Assembly: GCA_035235625.1 (NCBI GenBank)
Contig: CP141143.1
Coordinates: 30,638,592 to 30,702,591 of the forward strand
DNA: 64,000 nt
Origin: Saururus chinensis
Taxonomy: Eukaryota > Streptophyta > Magnoliopsida > Piperales > Saururaceae
Reading direction: 5' to 3'
Below, in pieces: positions 1-10,121 of the stretch. Made by a program: the position numbers and the translations under genes. Below the pieces are notes generated by a model that was not told where the DNA came from, ran no database searches, and saw only the letters and a program-made list of their open reading frames with translations. Position 1 is the stretch's first letter, and each line of letters begins with the position of its first letter.

Positions 1-1518
1 CATAGCAAGTGTAGGACTTTCAAATACTTATATTAACTAAACCTTTAGCTCCTGCGTATGACCATAAGCATGTGAGTACCAATTTGTTAACATTTATTGT
101 ATATTGTGTGCTATGAATATGCACTCAAGCGAGACCCTACTTAGTATATGATGCGATTTAGCCTTGGATACTATGGCACTATGATTTGATTATTATTATG
201 TTATAAAAACAAGTGGTTTGCACTATGAGATATCTTGTTGAAAGATTTGACAATAAGTTTAAAATATTATTTCTAATGTTGGATTTATGAAAATTATGTT
301 TGAAAATCTTGGAGTGAGTATTTGTAGAGATCAATAAGAAATATACATAAAATTTCATCATATTTACATGTTCTCATTTCATAATATTAGTTTTACCATA
401 CAACAAATGCTACTCAAATGATCAATAAATTCCAACCTCAATTAACAATTTTAAACTCATTGTATTTATATGAGTCGTTAAAATGAGAATTGGCTCATGC
501 ATGTCAATGTGAGCCTAGGTATTGTTAATAGTCGGATTTCAATTCGGTGGTAGATATTTTTCCTCTTTGCACTATTAGATCTCGATCTGACAATTGACGA
601 TGCCCGAGCTCATACTGACGCGGATGAGCCTAGACTCATACTAATTTTTTCCTATTTATATTTAATAATTTTAAAACAAAAATAAAGAATTGCAAAAAAG
701 GTTAGAAAAAGTCAAACCTAAAATTTTTATTAGAACTTAAAATTGAAGTCAAATTTTAAAATTTTGAATTCACATTCATAACATAAAGAGCCTTATTAGT
801 ATGCACCGAACATATCTGGTAGTGTATGCGTCAAGTGGTCTCACACTATCGTATTGACTCAAGGGCAGCAAAGCATTTTGCATGCTTCCCACTAACAGTG
901 AGCCTAGTAAAAGTTATGCATGGAAACCCTGGTTATTAAAATCGACCGCATATGTGCTAGCTTAAGTTAGCCTCAATAACACTGAAGGTAACATGCACTA
1001 TCGTGTGGCAGTCGATATTATGGATGAAGGGTTCCCACGATATTATGGATGAAGGGTTCCCATGTGCAGCTTACTCTAGGGTCATTATTAGTGGAGAGCA
1101 TAAAAAATACTTCCCTCATGCAGGCAGAGGCATAGAAAATTCTCCTAGTAAGCAACATGATGCATTTTAAAGTGTTAGACAAGCTTATCATGTAGTTAGG
1201 CCTAACTTCCCCACCCAAAGAGTTAGGGGAGATGTTCCTTAGTCTTGCATTAGCAAAATTTTACCAAGAATATTTACCCGAAAATGCCTAATTAAAAGCT
1301 CAGACATCTCTCCTATAAACTTTTCCCTATCCCAATCTTCTTAACATGCACAATGGATCAATTTTGTGTCAGAAATCGGTTAAATTTCGTTATTCTACTC
1401 CAAGAAATGCATTTTCAACTATGGGCCTATGGTGAATTGAATATGCTATGTAGGCTCGCGGCTAGGGACGCTCACGTAATGCTTGCCAAAACAAGGCTTG
1501 GAAGGCAATCCGCGAGTG
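1..1518. other. Intergenic, no gene recognised
   Basis: This AT-rich stretch has no convincing coding region on either strand; the short open frames lack family motifs. The only structure I see is a 25-bp perfect-looking tandem pair at 1014-1063. Sequence from about 800 to 1250 has the feel of old LTR sequence, but no boundary could be fixed. Confidence 0.5.
1014..1063. repeat. 25-bp tandem duplication, two copies
   Basis: A 25-bp unit starting gatattatggatgaagggtt occurs twice head to tail (1014-1038 and 1039-1063) with almost no differences. It is a recent local duplication of unknown significance. Confidence 0.85.
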
Positions 1519-3074
1519 GGCCTACGTAGGGCTACAAACGGGCCGGGCCCTGACGGGCTGGGGCAAGCCCAGGCCTGGCCCATAAATTTTTTTTTCTTTC
1601 AAAATTGGGCCCCAAGCCCATAACTACGTTCAAAATTTCGGCCCGGCCTAAAATTTCAATGGGCTCGGGCCGGGCCATGGGCTTTCGGGCCGAAATCGAA
1701 GTGATATAAATTTTTTCTTACAGATGATAAATCTATATCTTGAGCTATAATTCCTGTCAATATATTATTATATATACCTACAAAATATTATATCATCATT
1801 GATAGTGCAATAATTTCTACCAGTACCACACCCTCCAAAATAGAAATTTTTTTACTCTTGATTACATAGAGTTGTTAAGGATTACAAGGAGCTATAATTC
1901 CTGTCTAGGGGGCTTTTCCGTTCTCATTGTGACTGATCTGGTTGGGAAACGAAGGCTGAGACACACATATTGGTCTATGGGAAAGTAGAATGTTTACTGC
2001 CCAACATAACTTTGCCCTGTTGATCGTGTCCTTTCTTCTTCAGGTGTTCTAACTTTACTTTGCTAGGCAAGTGTGGAACTGTGTGATGATCATCTGGTGT
2101 TGGGGCTTTCTAGGATAGACAGCCATGGGGTTGGTGGACGGATTTAAACCCAATTTTAGGTGGTGGTATGCCTTGCAAATAAAGGAGAAAGAATACGAAG
2201 AGAAAGAACCATTCAAAGAACAATGAACAAAATGATAGACCAGCTAGCTACACATAAAATAAAAGCCAATTATAAAACAAGTACGGGGAAGAGTTGAGAG
2301 GTCATTAGTTGATTGTGATTGGCCATCCTCGAAATCTACTTAGCAATTTCAAACACGAATGAAAAAACTGCAACTCAACATCCAAAAAGCTGCTCAAATT
2401 ATTCTCCGCATGGCAGCAACAAGCACAACGGTCACTCATAATATTTTTAATCATGAACTAAAAAAGGAAGCGGTGGTGAACCCATACAGCCTGCAAGAGA
2501 TAGCACAAATACTCTCAGGCAACATCCTTTGACCACAAAGGATCTATGAAACTAGTCAAACCAAATTTTAGCAAACATCTTTGGCATTACTAATTTACTA
2601 ACAAGACAAATCCTGCATAAGATTTAGGCATCAAGGAGAAGGTGTCAAGTAATTCCAACCTTTGATTACCATTTCATACAGATTGTTCATCTCAGCTTTT
2701 AGCACATGGAATCACTTTCTAAATCATTTCAATTTTACTAAATGCCAAGAACAAGTCAGGAATGCAAGGCCTCTTTGAAATTGTCCTTGCAGGAAATAGA
2801 GATGCTTGCTTACTTCCCTTTTAGGCAATGTCAAGGATGCAGAAATAACCCCAGAGATTGGTCTCTCATCAGAGTCCAATTTTCCAATAGGCAAAGTTCA
2901 ATCCTAATATTGCATGCTCTGTTTAGAATAATATAGCAATTCTCCGCACCTCATCAACAACCAACTCTACATCAGCCCGTAACTACATGAAATTATTACC
3001 CCCGAACTTAAACAATGCAACAAAACTCAAACTTCCCTTTTGTACTTGTACTTGGCATTTTTTATTTGTAATTA

Positions 3075-3675
3075 TTAATAAACTTTCAGCACTAATTTAT
3101 CATCCTTTTCACTTGTTAATGAAAGACCAAAATTTCTAACCTCCCTTCCGATGTTGCGTTTTATTAACATTTCAGTCCAGCTTAGCTCCTGCAAAAACAG
3201 TATCACACATAATTTCAAACTACTCACCACCATGAAAATGGAAACTCACGTAAATAGCAATTAGCAATTTATCATATATCAAGGAAGCAAGAAAGTCCAA
3301 GGAATAAATCAAATGAATATCCTCTAAGGCCTATTTAAATAACAAAGAAATAATTCCAATATGAAAAAAACAAAAGGTTAATGTACTCTTTTTAGACATG
3401 CTTACCATCCACAACTGAAGAAGGTCAAAATTACATTGACAACACAACTTGGTGTCCAACTTCAAATGCTTCTCACACATCTTAAGTATCAACCTCTGCA
3501 CGAAATTATGAAAAGTGAAGTGTGAGAAAACGTCTCCAAATGCTGCATGATCACCAATCTCCTCGAATTACTTTTAACAGAAATTCTTGAAACTCACTCT
3601 GCGAAAGTGAAAGCCACAACTATCGGTAGCATGCATCTCATACCATTTTCTTGATCTGGTCAACTCATCTGAAAT
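3075..3675 (-). pseudogene. Captured gene fragment, three C-terminal exons, unknown family
   Basis: Reading the minus strand, three exons join in phase 0. Exon A (3675-3598, 26 codons, ISDELTRSRKWYEMHATDSC...) lies between a TTTTTTTGTAG acceptor and a GTGAGT donor. Exon B (3495-3406, 30 codons, RLILKMCEKHLKLDTKL...) lies between a CAG acceptor and a GTAAGC donor. Exon C (3188-3075, 37 codons, ELSWTEMLIKRN...) ends in TAA. The introns are 102 and 217 bp. Correct splice signals, unbroken phase and a terminal stop argue that this is the 3' part of a real gene. Upstream exons are uncertain: a possible one follows a TTTTGTGTTCAG acceptor near 3745. I do not recognise the protein. Its position inside a hAT with a target duplication argues for capture. 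Whether it is still transcribed cannot be told. Confidence 0.6.
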
Positions 3676-3992
3676 CTACAAAAAAAAATTTATTTAGTTT
3701 AGGACGCAATCCAAAAAACATTCTCTGTTGCATTGACCCTGAACACAAAACATAAAAAAGATTACACAGTTACTGAAAAGTGGCAGAAATTAAATTCAGC
3801 ATACTTAGCTCTTTAAGCTTAAACATGACTTGTGTAACACAACTACAACTGGATATTTACAAAATAAAAAGGTCTTTTGAAATGAAAAGCAAATGGAAGG
3901 ACCAAAAGGATCCTAACAAATGAGGAAATTTATAGTTAACCCCCTACAACTGCCTTATGAAAAAGCCAGAACTAAATATCACATAGACTCAC

Positions 3993-4130
3993 GAAGAGAA
4001 TCAGAGCAGTCGAAGCCGAGGTCTTCCGTCGGTCCCATGAAGAGAACCAAAGCAGTCAAAGCGGAGGTCTTTTGTCGGTCCCACGAAGAGAACCAGAGCA
4101 GTCGAAGCGGAGGTCTTTTGTCAGTCCCAC
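3993..4130. repeat. 46-bp tandem repeat, three copies
   Basis: Units start at 3993, 4039 and 4085 with gaagagaaycagagcagtcg and diverge by a few bases; the third decays near 4128. On the minus strand this lies upstream of the captured exons, where the pyrimidine-rich sequence looks like a 5' leader, so the repeat probably expanded in the captured gene's leader or first exon. Confidence 0.85.
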
Positions 4131-4589
4131 AAATAGAGAGTAATCGGCGAAGTGGAAAGTGGTGGAAGAAGTAGGAGAATGCAGATTGCAAAGCGACGGA
4201 AGAAGCAGGAGAGAGACGAAAATTTTAGGGCTACAGAGCAGCGAAAGAAGCAAGAGAGTGGCGGGGAAATTTTAGGGCTGCAGAGCAGCGGAAGAAGCAA
4301 AAGATGATGGGCTGCTAGCTACAAATCTAAATGAACATTTTATCTGATGATACCAAACCACGCATGACCGTACTATTAAATGACAATGGCTTAAATAGGC
4401 TGGAACAGACCGGGCCGGGCCGGGCTTTTAAGAATTTTTGGCCCAGGCCTTTGCCCGGCCCAAAATTTCATAAATCTTAAAATCTGAAGCCCAGCCCTAA
4501 TTTATTCACCAAATTCTAAAGCCTAATAATACAAAATTTCAGGCCGGGGGCTTCGGGCCTGCCATGTTTCTTGCAGCCCTAGGCCTACG

Positions 4590-5210
4590 CGCTAGCACAT
4601 GCAGATGGTTTGGTACTCGGATTATTATGATCTTTTTGGCGAAGAGCGCTGTTGAATCTAGCCCATGCCTCTGGCCCATCTTAGTAAAGTCATATTTGCG
4701 TCCAAGTGAATACGGGTCTGCGCAGTCACTATATGGGCCACCCCTGTCGTGTTCATGGTGTTCTAAGCCCAGTGTTGCAAAAATTCAGAATTGTTGTCTG
4801 AACCGGCCCGGCCAGAAATGGTCAAAGGGGCCAATCCGAACAAATTGGAACAGACCAATTGTGTAAGCTTAGTCTGTGTAAGCTTAGCCCCACTATAATC
4901 ATCAGTCTACCTTTTGACGTTGAACAATGATGCCATTGGTATAATTAAATTGATGCAATGATTTTTCAAATTTTTACTGTAGTTACCAACTGCAATTGTA
5001 TTAAAAATAAGGATGTAGCAGATCCAATTATTTTGAATATGAATAACAGACCATCATCATGTCTTCCATCATTTTACCCAATGGCATTCTCCGTTCCTTT
5101 GGCAGTATGCTTTCGGCGGTGCAAACATTGAGTATTCACAATTAAAAAGGAACTTGGAAGGATGATGATAATATTCATATTTACATGCATTGAGGGGCCC
5201 TACATATGAG
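4590..5210. other. Intergenic, no gene recognised
   Basis: Right flank of the hAT element. The frame at 4564-4866 starts inside the hAT terminus and has no family motif, so I do not call it coding. Nothing else is recognisable before the MITE at 5213. Confidence 0.5.
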
Positions 5211-5212
5211 TA

Positions 5213-5413
5213 TTTTCTTTGTCTTATATTAATAGCTTTATTTGTAATAAATAAAAAATAAAAAAATTTCTATTTTAATAGCTCCATTTGGATCAATTTA
5301 AGTAGTTAGGCACTTAAAAAATATTTTAAAAGCTTATTTTCTCTCCTCTTAGTTGTGGGTTTTATTATCTAATAAAAAAATTATGTAAAATTATTAATAT
5401 AGGATGGAGAGAG
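5213..5413. mobile_element. Stowaway-like MITE (201 bp)
   Basis: TA dinucleotides (5211-5212, 5414-5415) flank an AT-rich element. The left end (ttttctttgtcttatattaa) mirrors the right end (ctctctccatcctatattaa in reverse complement). Size, TA target site and AT-rich non-coding interior fit Tc1/mariner-derived MITEs. Confidence 0.75.
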
Positions 5414-5591
5414 TATATATTATCAATATAGTTAAACCTTATTGCCTTCGTAGAAAGTGTCTACTGTTTTTAAATGAATCACTAAAATTTTGCATTAACA
5501 ATATTCATGCCAATTACATCCCATAAAGGAAGCTTGTTTTTTGAAGAGAAGTGCTCACTACAAAAAAATACACCTAAGAACATGAAACATA

Positions 5592-5808
5592 CTCCCACTG
5601 TCCCACATTATACACCTTTTGTCCCATGTTAATTGTTATATTTGAAAAAAATAATAATTTTTATTGAATGATAAAACTCACATTTAAGAGAAGGAAAATT
5701 TAACTTATAATACTCTTTTTAAAATAAAAACTATTGAAATTAAACAAAATAAATTTATTAATATGGAATTAATTTTTTTACTGAATGAAGCCCTTAGGAC
5801 TGAGAGAG
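5592..5808. mobile_element. Stowaway-like MITE (217 bp)
   Basis: Flanked by TA at 5590-5591 and 5809-5810. The left end reads ctcccactgtcccacatta and the right end ...aggactgagagag, its imperfect mirror. The interior shares the 'tgaaactcacattt' and 'gatactctttttaa' blocks with the copy at 6804-6995, so they are one family. Confidence 0.7.
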
Positions 5809-6224
5809 TACATTACAACCCATTTGGACATAAAGGCTCACAACATCGGGACACTTTCAAACCAGTAGTTGAATCTAATTCAATGATTCGTTATGGAAAT
5901 TATTCCTCCGAAAGATATGACCCCTTTTTATGACAAGAAGTATTTGAGTCCGTTAAACCCTTTTTTATGGCACTTGGCTTGTTAGAGCACCATATCTCAG
6001 GGTCAATCCCTTCATGTATATACAAGACTACCTATCATATGCATTTGGTAAATGGGGATATAATCTCATGTAGGTGGCCTACAGAGTGGTTCAAACTCTG
6101 GACCTCTACCAAGTCCATGAGGTGGTTGAGTTGATCTGTAAATGAGAGGGGTCCTGCTTAAGAGAAGGGCTAAGGTGGATTAAATCAGAATCATTTGCAT
6201 ATCATCATACAACGTTTGAGCCTA

Positions 6225-7510
6225 GTTTGATTTTTGGGTCATTTTGCCTCTCTTTTTTCGGTTTTTTTTTTTTGTTGAACTCCCTTTCAACTTGATAAAT
6301 TTAATAACTAACTTGCGTCAGCTGATAATTTTCGGGCAAATTTAAAGATAAACCAATCCAGATTTCTGTGTCCCTTATCAAGGTGCCCCTAATCTAAGAT
6401 CTTCTCTTTTCTTTTTGTTGCTGCACATAACCTCAAGCACTTCCTGGAGAAGGATCACCATGCTAGGGAGGTGGAATTAGGGGATGAAAAGGCTTGACAT
6501 CTTCCCTGACCTAAGTGGATAAGCCTATAATTCTAATACACCTGTGTCCCACTCTCTTGGGACCCTTGATTTTTGGAGTTTCTTAGAAGGATTGAGCTCA
6601 AATTTAGGCAAAGGATGAATTAATTTTGAAAATTGTATAAAATAGAAATATTATGAGTAGGGGTTGTATTTTTTCACTATATTAAATAAACTTTGTGGGA
6701 CTTATAGTTGTCAAACTCTATTTCAGCATTAGAAACAAACTAGCCATAACATTACCCTTCAAAGAGAGGTCCAAATTTTAGAAATGAAATGTGGTTAAAA
6801 ATATTCCCTCAGTTCTATATTAATAGTTATATTTAAAAAATAATATTTTTTATTAAATGGTGAAACCCACATTTGGAAAAACTATTATGATACTCTTTTT
6901 TAAGCACTCAACTACTTAAATTTAACAAAATGAAGCTATTAATGTGGAATAAACGTTTTTTTCCAAATAGAGCAATTAATTTAGGACAGTGGGAATAACT
7001 CACAAGATTTGAGGCAAAAGAAGAGTAAACTTTTGAAAAACTTACCGTATGAATCTAAATCTTATGGGTAGAGTTGTATTTTTTCGCTCTTTTAATTAAT
7101 CATTATCAGACGCATAGTTTTTAAGCCTTATTTTGTCTAAATACTCGCCAAGTCAACTCAAGTTCTTCATTTTTAAATCAAACTTCATATCAACTCAAAA
7201 TTAACGTGATTCTGTGAATAAGTCCCTTAACTCCCCAACAATTCATTGGCTTCTCAAGTCAACTCTAAAAACTCATCTAAGTGCATTAGCTAAAATGACT
7301 CGTCATAATGCTTTGTTTTCAAATTGGCATAACATAATTATTTAAAAATATTCAACTATGATTGTAATCTTAATCTGAAGTGAGTAAAATTTATATATAT
7401 TCACTTGTTTAAAAATAATGTCATATTTGGACCAATGTTTTCATTTTTACACTTTATAAAATGAATTTGGATTTATTATTGTGTCTAATAATATGTTTGC
7501 AACATATAAC
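6225..7510 (+). repeat. Segmental duplication, copy A
   Basis: Non-coding sequence that recurs, diverged, at 22850-25905 in the same order and orientation. Anchors: 'aacttgataaattta' 6288 vs 22922; 'cctataattctaata' about 6525 vs 23207; 'gaggtccaaatttta' 6765 vs 24358; 'gtagagttgta' about 7067 vs 24452; 'actctaaaaactcat' 7262 vs 24648. Copy A is shorter; copy B has extra AT-rich insertions. Confidence 0.75.
6804..6995. mobile_element. Stowaway-like MITE (192 bp) with an empty-site paralogue
   Basis: The left end TTCCCTCAGTTCTATATTAA mirrors the right end (TTCCCACTGTCCTAAATTAA in reverse complement), with TA on both sides (6802-6803, 6996-6997). The paralogous segment near 24380-24395 reads straight through without the element, which supports the boundaries. 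Confidence 0.85.
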
Positions 7511-7671
7511 ACTCCCTCCATCAAAATTTTAAACCATTGTTTTGATAGAGTGTGAACATATGAAAAAAATTATTCCATAAGCCTTCTTCGGCACCGGTGA
7601 CAATAAATGAGGCTAGGTTTTACTTGGAAAAATGATATTTTTTCTCTACTTTGTCTATACCAAGAGCCTAG

Positions 7672-7951
7672 GCTACCTCTAATTAGAGTGATAAAAGTGA
7701 ATCTCCACATTGTCATGTTGTTATGTTCTTAATTAGATTAGGATCTTAATTACCTTATTAATTTTACTTTCTTATATTAGTATATTTCCCACTTTGGTTA
7801 AGACTAGTCTTGCTACCTCTAATTAGAGTGATAAAAGTGAATCTCCACATTGCCATGTTGTTATGTTCCTAATTAGACTAGGATCTTAATTACCTTATTG
7901 ATTTTACTTTCTTATATTAGTCTATTTCCCACTTTGGTTAAGACTAATCTT
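7672..7951. repeat. 140-bp tandem duplication spanning an LTR insertion junction
   Basis: The units at 7672-7811 and 7812-7951 differ at only a handful of positions. Each contains 47 bp of host flank followed by the first 93 bp of the Reina-like LTR, including the TG start. The duplication therefore arose after the retroelement inserted. It leaves an extra LTR start at 7719. Confidence 0.85.
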
Positions 7952-8121
7952 GTTTATCTTATTTTAGTAGGATTACTACTTATTTTTATATAAATTGTAT
8001 TGTTTAGCCCAATCTAATACAGAGAATATGAATCAAGTTTTTATTTAATTTTCAAATCTAATACTCCTCTTTTCTCCTTTTTTCCTTATCATCCCTATGT
8101 AGACCCCCTTGGTCTACACCA
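7859..8121 (+). repeat. 5' LTR of the Reina-like element (263 bp)
   Basis: Starts TGTTATGTTCCTAATTAG and ends ...GGTCTACACCA. It matches 21835-22102 across its length with many substitutions. A TATATAA box lies near 7988. The start is also duplicated upstream at 7719 by the 140-bp tandem duplication. Confidence 0.85.
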
Positions 8122-8134
8122 TTGGTAGCTGAGG
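8122..8134 (+). promoter_or_regulatory. Degenerate tRNA-iMet primer-binding site
   Basis: TTGGTAGCTGAGG follows the LTR end directly and resembles the common plant primer site TTGGTATCAGAGC, complementary to initiator methionine tRNA, with a few changes. Confidence 0.65.
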
Positions 8135-8321
8135 GTTATTCTGCTCCCTGTTACACACCCTTTCACCCTCCTTCCGCCATGAGCTAGTCACCCTAGAAGA
8201 GCCCACTACGTCAGCCAAGCTCGACACACAACATCGCATTGCCTCTCATGACCGCATAGTCTTCATCCCTCCGTGACTTACCCGTTACGGACTCTTCCCC
8301 TACTCGCCTTCATGCTTGCAT

Positions 8322-8519
8322 GCAACAATTGGAAACTCAAGTAAAATCAATATTTTTGGAGCTTACCAATGTGAAGACAGCCATTACTGTCTCCAGAGAT
8401 GAGCACAATTGTCGTTTTGAAGCACAAAGTGCAAACACCGTCTCCAGCTTCGATGATGTTTAGAGCTCAATTTCTTTGCTCATGGATGTCATTCGTGGGC
8501 CTCATATGCATTTACCAGT
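8322..8519 (+). pseudogene. gag N-terminal fragment of the Reina-like element
   Basis: A frame beginning MQQLETQVKSIFLELTNV and ending ...RGPHMHLPV carries a short coiled-coil-like stretch and one in-frame TAG. It is cut by the insertion at 8520. Removing that insertion joins it to the Ser/Pro-rich frame that resumes at 15447 (VSSDDSSSAALATQ), which shows both belong to one gag gene. Confidence 0.65.
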
Positions 8520-9745
8520 TGATGCACTGAAATAATGTTTAATTAAATGTTCTCATATTTTGAATTGCAATCCTATTTTGTGTTAATTCATTGCTGATTT
8601 GGGCTATTTATATTTTGAATAAGTTAGTTGGACCTTAATTGAGTTTACATGTCTAAACAGGCTTTAACAGGATCCAAGTAGAAGAGAAAGTAAAGCCCAA
8701 CTACCCAAAGCTATTTAAAAGTCAAGAATGGGCTCCTAATGGTCTAAACATGCATAGAATAATCGAACATAACCTTGTGAACCCGTTTAATTTGAGATTT
8801 GTATGAATAGAACTAAATGATGAAAGAAGCTGATTTAGGCAAATTGACACAGCCTTAGTATTTCGATCATATCTTTTTATGTAGAAATCAGATTGATATG
8901 ATTCTAGTGGCAATGGAAAGAAGACTTCCGTGGCTACAAGTGCTATTTCAGGAAGAAATTCCAAATTCTGAAGATTTATGGGTCCAATCAAACAATCAAT
9001 CAGGATGTAATCTAGAGATATGATTTCATTTTCCTCTTTGAAGCAACCCTTTCTACTCCTATAAATAGAGGGGTGGACGTGATAGAAGCATCATCCCCTC
9101 CTCTTTAGAGCTCTCCTCTCCTATTTTCTTCTCTCATTTTGTAATTTTATTTTTAGTTTTATTGTAATGGCTTTCTAAAACTCTCAAGCTAAGGCTAGAG
9201 GTGATTTGTAACAATCTAATGAAATTCAATTCATGTTTCATCAATGGTTTCAAGTAAGTCTTGTTTATTTGAAGTGATGTTTATTTAATATTGTTCTTCT
9301 TCTTGTTTCTTTGTGATTTGGATACATAAGATGTTTGAAGGCTCTCCTTTTTAATCTTTTGTGATTTGGATACATAGAAATCTTTAAGAGACAATTGTTT
9401 TTATCCTTCATCTATCCAAAGCATTTTTATCTTTATTTTCAATCTTAATGTTCATATATATCTTCCGGTTAGATAGAAATTTCATTCGATTCTAACTGAG
9501 ATAACATGATACATGAAGAACATCATTAGATGTTACAATGATCCTTAATGCCTTAGTATTTTCTCATCTTGATTTCTTAACTTTTTATTGCCTCAATACT
9601 CTTCTACTCTTTCTTTATTCTATTTCTTCGTAACTATTTTCTTTGTTGCACAAGGCTTTCCCTTTGGATCGACCTTGTCTACTACAATTGGCAAGTAAAA
9701 TAAATCTGAATTTGACTTCTTCATAGTCTTATTTTAGACGTAACA
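8520..9745 (+). repeat. 5' LTR of the Athila/Tat-like element (1226 bp)
   Basis: Begins TGATGCACTGAAATAATG and ends ...AGACGTAACA. A TATA-like box (cctataaatag) lies near 9060, followed by a pyrimidine-rich stretch (about 9090-9130), a plausible promoter. It is 8 bp longer than the 3' LTR because of an indel near 9580. Confidence 0.92.
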
Positions 9746-9751
9746 ATAAAT

Positions 9752-9769
9752 TGGCGCTGTTGCTGGGGA
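9752..9769 (+). promoter_or_regulatory. Primer-binding site, tRNA-Asp type
   Basis: tggcgctgttgctgggga lies 6 bp after the 5' LTR. The 3' end of plant tRNA-Asp is complementary to TGGCGCCGTTGCCGGGGA, so the match is 16 of 18. Both mismatches are C-to-T, in keeping with cytosine deamination. Confidence 0.85.
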
Positions 9770-10121
9770 TTGCAACATGTGACAAGAATCCGTTACGAAA
9801 AAAAACTCACTCTAACTTTACTAATTCCCTAACTTTTATTTTTGCACACTAACTCTTGAAATTTAGTCATTTACTTTATGTCATTTACTTTAAGTACTTA
9901 AATTTTGTAATTTTTCTTTTTTTTGAGACCGGAGGCACTACTCACGTTACTACCGAAAATTTTTCGGGATCAAACGTGTACCTCGATAATGCCTTTGGCC
10001 TTATTTTACAATTTTAATTTTTCTCTATTAACTTCTAACACTCTAACTTTTTATATTTTGTTATTTAATTTTTGCACTTTTACTTTCATTTGTTACTAAA
10101 AAATAAAAAAAATGTTGTTGC

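Larger units (their letters stand above)
1527..4581. mobile_element. hAT element carrying captured gene sequence
   Basis: The element begins TAGGGCTACAAACGGGCC and ends in the inverted form of TAGGGCTGCAAG, with GC-rich subterminal blocks (repeated gggccgggcc) at both ends. It is flanked by a perfect 8-bp direct repeat ggcctacg (1519-1526 and 4582-4589), the target-site length of the hAT superfamily. At 3055 bp it holds no recognisable transposase, so it is non-autonomous. Inside are minus-strand exons with intact splice sites (3075-3675), a 46-bp tandem repeat (3993-4130), and a second approximate duplication of about 53 bp near 4190-4310 (gcagcggaagaagca motif). A further open stretch at about 2745-2925 on the minus strand ends near a GTAAGC donor but was not recognised. 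The whole looks like a Pack-type hAT. Confidence 0.88.

Noticed and set aside
4564..4866. 100-aa open frame
   Set aside because: It begins within the hAT terminus and crosses the target duplication; no family motif.
6225..7510. The two segmental copies as LTRs of one giant element
   Set aside because: The copies differ in length more than twofold, lack TG...CA ends, primer site or target copies, and the element between them has its own LTRs.
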